A stretch of 64,000 bases of DNA from Lepeophtheirus salmonis (Eukaryota; Arthropoda; Copepoda; Siphonostomatoida; Caligidae): positions 52,134,492 to 52,198,491 of the forward strand of contig NC_052136.2 of the NCBI RefSeq assembly GCF_016086655.4. Reading direction: 5' to 3'. Below the pieces are notes generated by a model that did no database searches, had not been told where the DNA came from, and saw only the letters and a program-made list of their open reading frames with translations. Numbering within the stretch: position 1 is the first letter of the stretch; every line of letters starts with the position of its first letter. Below are positions 21,240 to 32,529 of this stretch, one piece after another. Both the position numbers and the translations under genes were made by a program.

Positions 21240-24200
21240 AATGATAAAGATAAATTAGGCTTTGAAATTGACAAAGAAGGAAAAATAAGCTATTGGCTTA
21301 TTGAAAATATAGTTTTGAAAGACAGCACGAAAGCAATCAAAGTATAATCAATGGAATACGAATGTCGTTACTTTATAATATCCTCGATATATTAAAAGAT
21401 TAACTATTTATCCTAGTTTCATTAAGGAAGTGTCCTTTACAGCCCAAGGATTAGTATATATGAATGAGTATCATATGAATCTATTCTTGGAAATTAGTTT
21501 GTATGATCAAAAACTGTTTGTGTTCATATAAAAACTTGTGTCAGTAACAGAGAATGAAAAAAGATAACTGATATAGTGCTTTCCTTATCTTAAAATGAAA
21601 TTATATGTGCACTGAGATTGACAAAAGAAAAATAAGAAAACGAACATTCTCATCTAATAAATTTACATTCGTAATGTCGTTTCCAAGGTAAATAAAAATA
21701 AAATTATTTTTGATGAAAATCCAAAAAGATATTATTCTTTGATTAATCATAATGAAATAGTTTATAATTATTAATTACATTCAGTTTCTTTGTACTTTTT
21801 AAAATCTATATTTCTAGACAAACAAACTTTCATGCATTGATGATTGCACTTAACTAATAATATGTTTTACCTTAATGTTAATCTTTAATAATGATTTTTT
21901 TAATATCCGCTATTACAAAAGTTGCTCTTATTCAGATATAAAAAGTTATTAATAGAAGAGCTTGTCAATTAACTTTTTCGTTTGTAATCTTTATAACTTG
22001 TGCAATCTATTAGAAAAAAAAAATATATGAAGCTTTATAAAAAAAATGAACAGTGTTACATAATAAGTTTATTTTAAATTGATAGCATCTTAACGTTGTT
22101 ACAATGATTTTATTTGATGGAAAAAAACACAGCATCATGTCCTTAATTTATCGTTTCACCTTAACAATAGAAGAAAGTAAATTAATATATACTTATTATC
22201 TGTTAGAAATCCAATTTGCTCTGTAAAACAAACACATTCATATTGTATAAATAGAGTTGCACAAAGTATGACCTGATGCTGGGAGAAGAGCAGCTTAGTT
22301 GTCATGTATATTAGCTACCAGAAATCTATAATACAAGGTGCAAAACGAATACTATGCAATCAATGTTTGTATAATGTGGTGTTAAGCACACTTTTTGTCT
22401 ACTAAGAGTATACTTGAATACTACTCCAATAATCAATTATAAAACCTGCATAAATAAAGGAAGGGGGATTAAAATCAAATTTACTTATTTACCTTTTTTT
22501 CTAATGCAGGAGTATATTTTAAGCAATGTAAAGCTTTTTCTTATAAATACTTGATTAATCAAAAAAAAAATTTCTCTCTAGATATATCTATGTATTTATA
22601 TTGTCGATGATAAATTATATATTTTGCTGATTTAAGAAATCATCTATACAACAGATTCTACACCACTGATAGGCCCATGGTGGCTACATCTCTTCACTTA
22701 CTTTAAATTTATGTAGTAACTAAAATATTTTTGGAAATAAAAGTAATATCAAAAAATTATTTTGACTCATACATAGGCTAAAAAAAAAAAAAAATATCAA
22801 CTTTCTGACGAATGTCATGACTATACTAGTATTACAAAACAAATTAACTATTTTACTGTCAATATTTTCTTCCTGATTTTCACAATAAATTTTAAAATCA
22901 ATACATATGAGTTTAAACAGAGTTTAATATTATGTTTACCATTAGGCCGTGATTATGTACGTTTATTTTTATGTTTAATCCTTGTATTCAAAATATGAGA
23001 AAACACAAAAAGGTTTACTTTCATTGTAAAAATCACATAAACAAGTCAATTTTTTTAAATTTATTTAGAAGCAATGGGTTGTTGGATGTTTATTTTATAA
23101 AATGTTTTCTACGATTAGCAACATCCACAAAGTTTTGATATATTAAAATAATATTTACGATAAAGGAGACAATAAATCCTAGAGATTTTCTTGGTTTTCA
23201 AATTTAACCTTTAAATTAATAACTAGACAGAATTGTAAAAGTCATCACTTTCCGAACTAACAGAAGGATTCTATCAAGCACTATCATCATTCTATAAAAT
23301 GGCATGTGTAAATTGATACTATCTTCCTCCCAGACTTTGAGAGTTGAATATTAATCAATTATAACCAATAAATCATTATGAATCATCCTCACACTTTATA
23401 TTTTATGAAATTGTAAATTTTGAAGGATTTACTTTACAACTTTAAATTGCGTAAAATTTTCCCTTTTAATGAAAAAAAAATCTTTATGTTTGATTATTGA
23501 AAAAAAGGACTTAAATATTCATAATAAATGAAAAATGTCAAAATTTAAGAAAACAATAATATAAATATGATTAAATAATAACAAATCTAGGCTAGTACGT
23601 ATTTTTAAAAGTTTAATACACATTTTTTGTGGTTCAAAATTATAAATTGGTATAATTGGGTATTTCATTTTATTATAAATGAACAATAAAAGTATATTTG
23701 TTAATAATATAGATTTTACAATTACTATTAAAAAACGAGATTTAGGAATTAAAAATGAAGAGAAACATCAAAAGAAGTATGCGTAATATGTAGTACCAAT
23801 AGAGAATATGTATTTATTGCCAGAATGTTTGGAACCAAAATACTTATACTAAAGGCAAGACAGAAAAAGATTGAAAAATATAAGCTATAACATATAATAA
23901 TATAAAAATCCTGTAACTAAAATTAAAATATTTTTGTTTTAAGAAACAACATCGAAATTAAATTTTTTTATATTACAATTTTTCAAGTCAAAATGCGTCC
24001 ATAAAGGACCATTTTTTGTGCAAATTTGATTGCAATTTTCTTGTTTAGACGAATAAATTGCAAAATAAAAAATACTCCTGATACCAAAATTCCTAATTTT
24101 TGTCATTACGATACTGTCTCCTATAAGTATATTTGTATATCTCAGATTACCACTTAAGATCTCACAATCAATTCTTATTACATAAAAAAGTTAAAAACAT

Positions 24201-24900
24201 ATCATGTTTCAATATGAAAGTAATCTTTTTTTTTTTTCGATTCTTTGAATGATCATCGCATCCACTCTTATTGTTATTGTTTGACATTTATTTTCTGTGG
24301 AAGGTAAATTGGATATATGATCAGGATCTAATCTACATGAAAAACAAGTTGATTATATTCGTTTCTACGGGAAATAATGTTGATATTTTTTATTGTAACA
24401 AAAAGTTTTGAGACAATTTGTATTTACATATATAGATAGAGTTATAAAATCCATGTATTGACTCGTTAGCTAATTCATTTTTTGCTTAGTAAACTAACGG
24501 TGATTTTTCCCATACTTGAGTTACAACTCCACATTGTTGAAATTAGAATTTTAGTCGAATTTGTTCCTTAAGTTGTTCAAAGCTGTTTAATTTTTCTGAA
24601 CATATATATTTATCCATTTCCAAATTTTCAATACAATTTATAATGCTGTTTTGAATATAAAAAAATATTTTTTTTAGTTCCAATTACTAATTTTTTGAAA
24701 AAAATGCTTGAGCAACAATTAATTAACATAAAAAAAAGATGAGCGACATTTTTGAAGAATTAAAAATTATTTCTGTTAAAAATAACTTTTGCATTAAGTA
24801 CAATTTAGTCAAATGACTTTTTTGGGGGGAAAAAGTTTTGAAGAATTGTAACAGCAAATATGAAGATTCATTCTATGAAATAAATATTCAAAACTAAATC
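21240..24900. other. AT-rich intergenic DNA
   Basis: No open frame of note and no transposase or reverse-transcriptase motif on either strand. Contains A and T homopolymers only. Confidence 0.6.
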
Positions 24901-24906
24901 ATATCT

Positions 24907-25145
24907 ACCAGGTTCGCCCCTATGAAATAAAACTTTTTTTTAAATTGAACGTTTATTGTGAAAAAATGGTTACACTTTTTTTTTCAATGTATGCGCCTTC
25001 GCTAGCCACACATTTTCCCCATCTTTCAGGCAATTTATGGATGTCTTTCCAAAAAAAATTATTCGTTTTTGGCTACAAATCAGCCATGGATCAACTTTTT
25101 GGTTTCATTGAGAGAATCAGCGTGGTCTATAGATGCAAATAAGTG
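24907..25145 (-). pseudogene. Mariner 3' end with transposase C-terminus
   Basis: The minus strand reads ADSLNETKKLI, then FFWKDIHKLPERWGKCVASE followed by GAYIEKK and a stop. This matches the mariner C-terminus (xxGIxxLPxRWxKCVxxxGxYxE). Just beyond it, on the plus strand, CCAGGTTCGCCCCTATGAAA followed by TAAAACTTT (24908-24936) is a plausible 3' inverted repeat. The rest of the transposase (towards higher coordinates) is missing, so this is a 5'-truncated copy. Confidence 0.8.
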
Positions 25146-25240
25146 ATGATCTAAAACCTTTCAAATATGAATATATTGCATCTGATAATATTAAGCGAAT
25201 TGTTAATTTGTTATTATTCATCATGAAGTTGAAAAAAATC

Positions 25241-25331
25241 TGGTCAATTTTCTCCTGTGCAATTTTCCTTCGTGACATTTTTCTCCAGTGCAATCTTCCA
25301 CGGGCTATTTTCCCCATGGCAGTTTTCTTAG
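25241..25331. repeat. Degenerate 15-17-bp tandem repeat
   Basis: Successive units TCAATTTTCTCCTG, TGCAATTTTCCTTCG, TGACATTTTTCTCCAG, TGCAATCTTCCACGG, GCTATTTTCCCCATG and GCAGTTTTCTTAGAA share a (G)CAATTTTCyyc core. On the minus strand this gives alternating GKIARGR / RRKIAQEK text. Flanked by a mariner end and a gypsy relic. Origin unknown. Confidence 0.6.
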
Positions 25332-25649
25332 AACTGTCTTACGCGCTTGTTTCAAAAATACATATTTTTCTCATACGAGTTTAACTTTCATGCATTTGAT
25401 TGACTCATGCGTTTAAATGTATATTTGATTTTCTTAAATGAACCTTGTCTTATACAACTATTATTTGATTTTTACTCCATTAGTCATTAATATAACCTAG
25501 AATATGACTTTATTCAACTTAATTCTTTTAAAAGTAAGATCCAACTAACAAATTCTTTCATATATTAATACTTTTATACATACATACAATATCAACATTC
25601 TCTTCGCCTTAATTGAATACGTTACAGTGTCTGTTGTTTTATTGTTATT

Positions 25650-26770
25650 TATTTATCAATACCCAAAAAAAAAAGTATTCTGTCGCTTTTTAATAGATCT
25701 CCTGAGACCTTTATTATCTGTATCCTCGACAATCCTCAATGGATCCTTCTCATCTACTTCTTTGACTGACTTCTCATCTCTTTCATCCACTACCTCTGAT
25801 CCTGAATCCAAATGCTTTTGCATTACTGTTGTTTCTCTTCCATTTTCGAAAGGGAAATCAAATCCCACTTCAAATCGATACATAATTCTGGAGAAATAAA
25901 AACCTGACATATCCATAATACTCTGCATTATGTACAATTTTCACATGAACCAGATCCAAGGTATTAGTTTGAAAAATATTAGAAGCCGCCACAATTAATT
26001 TGCCTGACTTTTTTACTTTTAGATTAATCTCTTTCACTTTACTCAGACTAATAAAATTGTCGTATCTTCCAGAATATATAAAAGTATTTATCTCGATACC
26101 ATTAACAAAAATCTTGACCCTAGCTTTTTCAAATTTTCGTAAGGATGTGGACGCCATAATGTGTATGTTCAGTTCAGCCTCTTGTGTTCCGTGGTTGCGA
26201 ATTTGAATTCCATATTTGCACATACGGGCAAAATTTCCTAGTTTAGTGCACTTCTTACGAGTAGCATTCCTAGCATGGTAGCTGGACCTGGCATGCCTTC
26301 CCTTCCCACAGAAGAAAAAACGATCCTAGCCTGGTATAATTGTATCATTATTTGTCAGCAATCCTTTTGTTCGTCTCTTGCAACAGTAGCCACTCGTACA
26401 ACATCTTAGGTCACTGCTGGTTGTGTAGCCATTTCTAAAGATTTAGCTAAATCAAACGACTTGTTTGTTGTGATTTTACCACTCTCTAAGATCCTATATC
26501 TGATTTGAGAAGATTAAAGGCCACAAATGAATGCATCTCGTATATTTTCATTCCTATTATTAAGAACACTTATAGCTCCAAATTGAGAATATTTCGCCCA
26601 ATCTCTTCAGAGCTTGAAGAAGTTGATCCCATGACTCGTCTACCCTCTGTTTAAATGAAGCAAAAAAAACTTCATTTAAATATAAACTGTCCATAATTGA
26701 GCCTCTTCATAACTTTCAACTGCTTCAATAAATTCATAATTCGTGAGGTTCTCAAATGAAGAGCTCTTAT
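25650..26770 (-). pseudogene. Ty3/gypsy retroelement relic: gag, zinc knuckles, protease
   Basis: From 26770 down on the minus strand there is a gag-like region (RVDESWDQLLQALKRLGE, then NIRDAFICGL and RYRILESGKIT, the usual IRDxLVxGI..xxRxRLL text), followed by a CCHC region (about 26225-26315) where one zinc-knuckle Cys is Phe and another Tyr. An aspartic-protease-like stretch follows (VNGIEINTFIYSGRYDNFIS, residues equivalent to FIDSGSSxNFIS). The catalytic DSG reads YSG, so it is inactive. The frame then continues into an acidic 93-codon frame (25656-25937) with no clear match. No reverse transcriptase or long terminal repeats are seen; it is a fragment with stops in gag. Confidence 0.8.
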
Positions 26771-27049
26771 AACTGATATTAATATTCATTATAACTTTGA
26801 ATATATTTAAAGTAATTAATATGTGGACTTAAAGCCATCCTATATGTAACATTGACAAAAAAGGGAAATGGTCTAATTAATATTCATGTTTATATGGGTT
26901 CATGGCACAATCAACAAATAATGTCATTGACAAATAAACAATGATATGTATGGAAGAATAAGAAACGTCTACTAATTTTTAGTCTACAAAAACAAAAGAT
27001 TTTTTAATTATACATACAATGTTCTTATATATACAAGGTTAATCTTGTC

Positions 27050-27912
27050 AGTTGTACAAAGTTTATCTTTGTACCAATTTTTGAAGACTAAAATGTAAAC
27101 GAGAGGTATTTGAAGGACATTTTTTTTTACAAAATCATCTGGAAATTAAACATGGAGCAACTTATATTAATTATATGAGCCCTCAGCTTGAATAATAGCC
27201 TCAATAAGAGGCCTAAACCCCCTTGCAGATCTTGTCCTATATTAGACTCCCTCTTGGTCTACTCCTTCTCGATAGGAGCCTCAAGAGACTAGACACTCCA
27301 GTGAGGAGTAGAAAACACAATTTCCTCCAGACATGTATACATACAGTGATCCCAAGGGTTTGCATCTGGAGAAGAGTGCAGCCCCATGTTGAAGTCCCAA
27401 AAGTTGGAAAGTTGTATCTTTGGAAAGCCTGGGTCATAGGAACACAATAACACGGAGCTACATCTTGAGTGAAAAAAAAGTAGTACCGAAACTTTTCTTA
27501 TCCGCTCCATCCTCTCCACAACAATAAAGGGGACACTTTGCTGGTGCTGGCCACTGGATTTTTGTTCTGAAGACATGCCTCACTAAAACCGAGACGTTAT
27601 CTGAATGTTTGGTTTGATATAATGGCTGTTTTCCTCATTCACAGTGGTATCAGCGGTGAAAAAAATTCATTATAAAGGAGCAAAACTTTGGCCGAATTTT
27701 TTTGGCCTTGAGAAAATTTAGAATCTTCTTTTATCTTTCCAACTGTTTCAGAGATAATACAACTTGTTGTCCTCCTCCATGATTTAGTACCAATGTCATT
27801 CCAGATTGACAATAATAAAATCTCAACCCTGTACGCTATAAAATACACCGAACTTACCAAAATGTTGACATCCTCACACATTGAATTAACGCCGTAGGAT
27901 AATTTTGTACTC
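27050..27912 (-). mobile_element. Mariner-like element with short inverted ends, decayed
   Basis: Ends: GTACAAAGTTTATC at 27054-27067, and the reverse complement of GGATAATTTTGTAC at 27897-27910. On the minus strand the transposase relic shows an N-terminal piece beginning MEEDNKLYYL, then FWDFNMGLHSSPDANPWDHC (the PPxSPDxNPxDYxVW block with the third Asp kept), CLEEIVFSTPHWSV, SLEAPIEKE and a degraded C-terminus that ends near 27170. Much of the centre, including the first and second Asp blocks, is missing or unreadable. About 0.86 kb, so internally deleted relative to a 1.3-kb mariner. Confidence 0.8.
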
Positions 27913-27919
27913 CTAGAGT

Positions 27920-30900
27920 TTACAAAAAAAAACCAAATTTTATATGTGTTAGAACGATTACAAATCGAATATGATTAGTTTGATAAGGAAACAGTAAACA
28001 CTTTGGGCAATAACTGCAGGAAATTTTGAAAATAACTTATTTGTAACAAAAAAATTTAAATTAAAAAACCTAAAATATAATAAAATGAGAGTGAAAATGT
28101 TTTAAAACAATTTTGTAAGAAAACATTTGCATTTTTATCATTAAATTAATATATAATCGATAAGAATTTAGTTCAAACTCATTACTGCCGATGTTGTGTT
28201 AACCACCCTGGTATTCAACCTAGTTTAATCATTAAATTTCTCTAAACAAAATAAGTTTTGAATTATTTATTTTGCTAACGACGCTTATTATAATCTACAT
28301 TACAATTTATTTCTTCTTTTTTATTCGTGAAGTACTTCAAAAATTGATTCTTGAACTTTATTCATAGGATTTAATTAAAAAATATGGTGGGCCTAAGTTT
28401 GTGCAGATAATTTTAATTTATTTTGTATTTTTTTTAAGACATACTTTTTTTAAATTTTATTTAATTTTTAAAAAAATAGTCGTCATGGATTCATATTAAA
28501 AATTGGAGACTTTTTATTGAACCAAATTCATTTTTTATAAAAATGAGTTGTTTTCAAAATTTATTTAACTTATACAACATTAAAAATATATGATATATAT
28601 ATATATATTATAAGAATTTTTAAAGAATATGTGAACAAATTTTGAGAGATAAACATATATCACTTTTTAAAAAAACTATTAATATTTCAATAAAATGAGG
28701 TGCTGAAATGTTTAAAACAAAAAAAAATGATTTCTTGCTTATTCCTTCTGTAATTACGTGATTTAATGGTGTCAATAGCCGTCAAAAGCAATTACATTGA
28801 ATAAAATACAGCAAATTATAAAACTGTAATGTTTTACAATTTTTGATTTAATACATTAATGTCAAAGAAATTGTTTCAAGGCTATAATCTTTTTTAATGA
28901 TCGAACACACAGTTGAGTTACTCATATATGTATTTATTAATTTTTGAAACCGTTTTTGCAAATATTTTATTCACAATTTTTTCTTTTGTTCCATTACAAA
29001 GATACAATTGAATACCTTAAGATAACATCTTTGGAAAATAATATTTTTGCATAGGACTTTTTCTTACCAGGTCACAATTTTTTCGAACTAACTCTTAAAG
29101 AACTTTAAAAAAAAAAAAGAAAACATACCCCCCTAACCTTCATTACTTAGATAGAACCCGGATCAATATGACAAATAAATTTGCTTTAGCTTCCTTTGAG
29201 TCGCAATGCTTGAGCAGCAAAATCACTACTGATCTGTTAAATATAAGGCAGTACTCCTTCCTTCATCCATTTCTACCTTCATTGACAATTTTTAACTATT
29301 GAAATATCCTTGTTACATTTAGAAATGCTACCAGGAAATGTCAGGTTTATTACCTTTTTTCAGCCTTAAAAAAATGAAATAGCTAGGAAACTGTCTCTTA
29401 ATTTTCCTTAACAGTAAGATATTTCCTATGAAACAATATATTCTTATAAATAACTATGCGTATACTACTCCACGAGAAGTTAATTTTTTTTTAATACAAT
29501 TTTAATATAAAATGAAACTGTAAAATATGATTGGAAATTAAATTAAAGATTAATTAAGAGCAGCGTCAATAATAAAAAAAAACCTTTTCAATTGAAAATT
29601 AATATTTAGACATGATTCTGAGCAGGATAATTCCTGGAAGCTATAACTTATATCAAAATAATAATATCAATTGCAGCTAGATTCTTGAATAAGGCAGTGC
29701 TGCAGTCCACTAATAATAATTTATACTTTTCTTTTTAATATAATATTAAGAAAAGTACTCCTGACGACAGATAAACAAAAACTGATTATTACATTTTCGA
29801 AGAGGAGGTCAATGCAATTTTAAGACTGAGGAGGGCTCCTTGATAGCTGCTGCCGCATGAGTTCGGGCATAATTTCGAAAAACGTTCTGCATACTAGCTG
29901 CTATTCAAGGAGGAGAAGTCTACGCCGATTTGTTCAGAAAAATGGCAAGTAGATTGAATACGATATTCACCCTGTGCAAAAGTTTTAATATATCCCATAA
30001 TATGTGATTTTTTTATGGGAATTAAATTCTAGATATATCAAATACATTCTTTAAAAAAAGTGTAAAATATTTAAAGTAGAAAAAATCAAAAGGGGAAGTT
30101 TTCTTGAGATTAAGGAAATAGTTGCTGGTGGTTCAAAAATATGTTAAAAGCCACTGGTCTATACTAATACAATAAATAATGACGTAGTTGGACTTTTCAA
30201 TACTAAATATGTACTCTTATATACACAATATTTGTGGTTGTAGTTTCAAATAAATATATATTCATAAAGAGAGAGCTGCTTTTGAATTGAAAAATAAAAT
30301 TTAATATTTTGTGGAATATTTGGTTAAAAAGAAAAGTACATATATACATATTTAAATAGTTTTTTTTTTTTTTCATCAAATAATATCTTTTTATTAAAAT
30401 ATACTACTAGAATTGCCTTTGATAAAAGAACAAAAAAATCATATTTTTTCCACTGTTTTAAAAAGATAAAGCCTAAATAGAAGAATATGGTAATTATGTG
30501 TAATGTGTATCTTTTCCTTCCGAGACTTTCACCATAATTAAAATTGAGATAAGAGCCTCTCTATGTACTTGTAATCTTTATTTTTCCTACATACGTAGGA
30601 ATTAGTTTCCTATGATCCCTACCTTTTACATTTTTTGTATGCACAATGAACTCTCAAGAGATAATACACAAAAGCATTATTTAATTAATATTAATTTTTA
30701 GACTTCTTCTTTAACAACAGTATAGTAGGGATTGAAGAGAAAAGTCGGAGAAAGAAAGAAAGTCGGTGTATACATAATGAGAAGAGCACATCATGACTCA
30801 TAGCTATAATAAATTTATTAGCATAGGGTTTATTAATAGTGCTTCTAAGTCTGAAGGGAATGGGTAAACGTACAATCCGTTGTAATAAAATGCATAAATA

Positions 30901-32045
30901 TATACATTGGTGGTCTCAAAAGTTTTCGACCTCACAAAGATATAAGACATTTTTCTCTGAATTTTGTATTGATTTTTCAATATAGTATCCTTGTAACTCT
31001 TCACACTTCTCCCAGCGAGTCCCTTTAGCCCATCCAAATAAAAAAAATCCTCTACAAAATAATTCCCAAGATTTTTTTTTTTTTTATATATTACTCCAAG
31101 TGAGATCAGACCTGTGAAATCTTAATACAACAAGTCTTTATATTCCTGCTATTGTTTGAATCTATTTAAAAGTTACACTTATAGAAAAAAAACACATTTA
31201 ATAACAGCTCAGAAATCGACTTTCTCCATTTTCGCAAAAACACTCAAATGAACTCATTAGAACGACTGTTATATAATATGTGCACTTCCAAAATGGTGAA
31301 AACTTTGGTATGTAACTATCAACAGATGCTGGATTGATTTGAGGAGCTTTTATTTACTAGTGCTGCCATATTCTTTTGAGCTTATAAGCTCAGAAGTATT
31401 GCACCTAGTTTTTTAAACGGTCCTCTATCTTTGATAAAAATATGTCTGAGGTATTATAGTTTGGCAATAGCATTTTTGTATGTCGGCTGAAACTTAGATT
31501 GATTATTGTTGATTAAGAAGTAGAACACGAAAACTGCCATTAAAATGTTCATCCTCAATAAATTTTGGTTATAAATCCTTTTTTTTTGTCTTTGAATAAT
31601 TATATATGTAGAGGAAAATGGAAAGTAATAGCAATTAATAAAATATTCGTTCCACCATAAAAATAAATAATTTTTGATAAAGTAGTCTTGAATACCTGTT
31701 TTACAACTTAAGCTGTAAAACACGAAAATCACATATATTATTGTTATTTAAGTGAAATAAAAATAAAATGTATGGGCTTCTGATTTGGGTGTTCCAACAC
31801 CTGAATTTTGTAGCATAAAATGAAAGAATAAACATACACAATTTTAGCATAAAAAAAGTTTGTTTCATTTTCTTGCTTAATTTGACGAGATAATCTATAG
31901 AGAAGCTAAAAAACATACATTACATCTTATGTTGTGTAGGTTTCAATTTTGTATTGGGACCTATCCATCTTTGATATTGTTCTTTACAACTATTGGTTCT
32001 TGAATGATTCTAAACAATTTTGACATCGTAATAAGCCAAAGAAGA
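27920..32045. other. AT-rich intergenic DNA
   Basis: Mostly homopolymer-rich with no recognisable gene. A short less AT-rich piece at 29800-29960 (GAGGAGGGCTCCTTGATAGC region) looks like an eroded insert of unknown type. A minus-strand 77-codon frame at 30804-31037 has no known motif. A (TA)n tract lies near 28592-28611. Confidence 0.55.
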
Positions 32046-32051
32046 TATATA

Positions 32052-32520
32052 ATATACCGAGTGAAGAAAAAGGTATGAGACCTTCTAAAAATGTAGTTTT
32101 TAATAGGTGTTGTTGATTAAATCTTAAAGTTCCGACTATTGTACAAGAGTGGATTGGTACTAACATGAACTTCTGGTCTAATAGCCTTTGGCCCCCTTAC
32201 AGACCAGATCTGAATCTACTGGACTTCTCCATTTGGTGGCAAATTGAGGAAAAGGCTTGCAAAGGCCACATCTGAAGACCTCCATTAACTAGCAGTTGAG
32301 GATCACGAAAATGATCTACGGTGCTAATGTGTGTAAGGTGTTCAGGAGGTGATTGGTGGCTGTCATTGAGGCTTATGGTGGGCAGCTTCATAATTGATAT
32401 TCGTTTTTCTATTAAAAAATATTACAAAAATAAAATTTTCAATGTGCAAAGTCATCGTGATCAATTAGAAATATTTTAATGACTACTTAAAGACAAGTCT
32501 TAGTATTTTTTCCACCGTTG
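32052..32520 (+). mobile_element. Short mariner-like derivative
   Basis: The plus strand reads VPTIVQEWIGTNMNFWSNSL followed by WPPYRPDLNLLDFSIWWQIE, i.e. the C-terminal third of a mariner transposase with the third Asp (PDLNLLD) kept. It then degenerates towards a GGxIxN-like end near 32385. Probable ends are ACCGAGTGAAGAAAAAGGTA at about 32057 and the reverse complement of CTTAGTATTTTTTCCACCGT at about 32518, which pair imperfectly. About 470 bases with most of the transposase deleted. Confidence 0.75.
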
Positions 32521-32529
32521 ATATTTATA

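Noticed and set aside
24945..25142. 65-codon plus-strand frame over the mariner C-terminus
   Set aside because: It is the antisense shadow of the minus-strand transposase C-terminus, which has the real motif.
25627..25899. 90-codon plus-strand Ser/Leu-rich frame
   Set aside because: Shadow of the minus-strand gypsy frame in the same interval.
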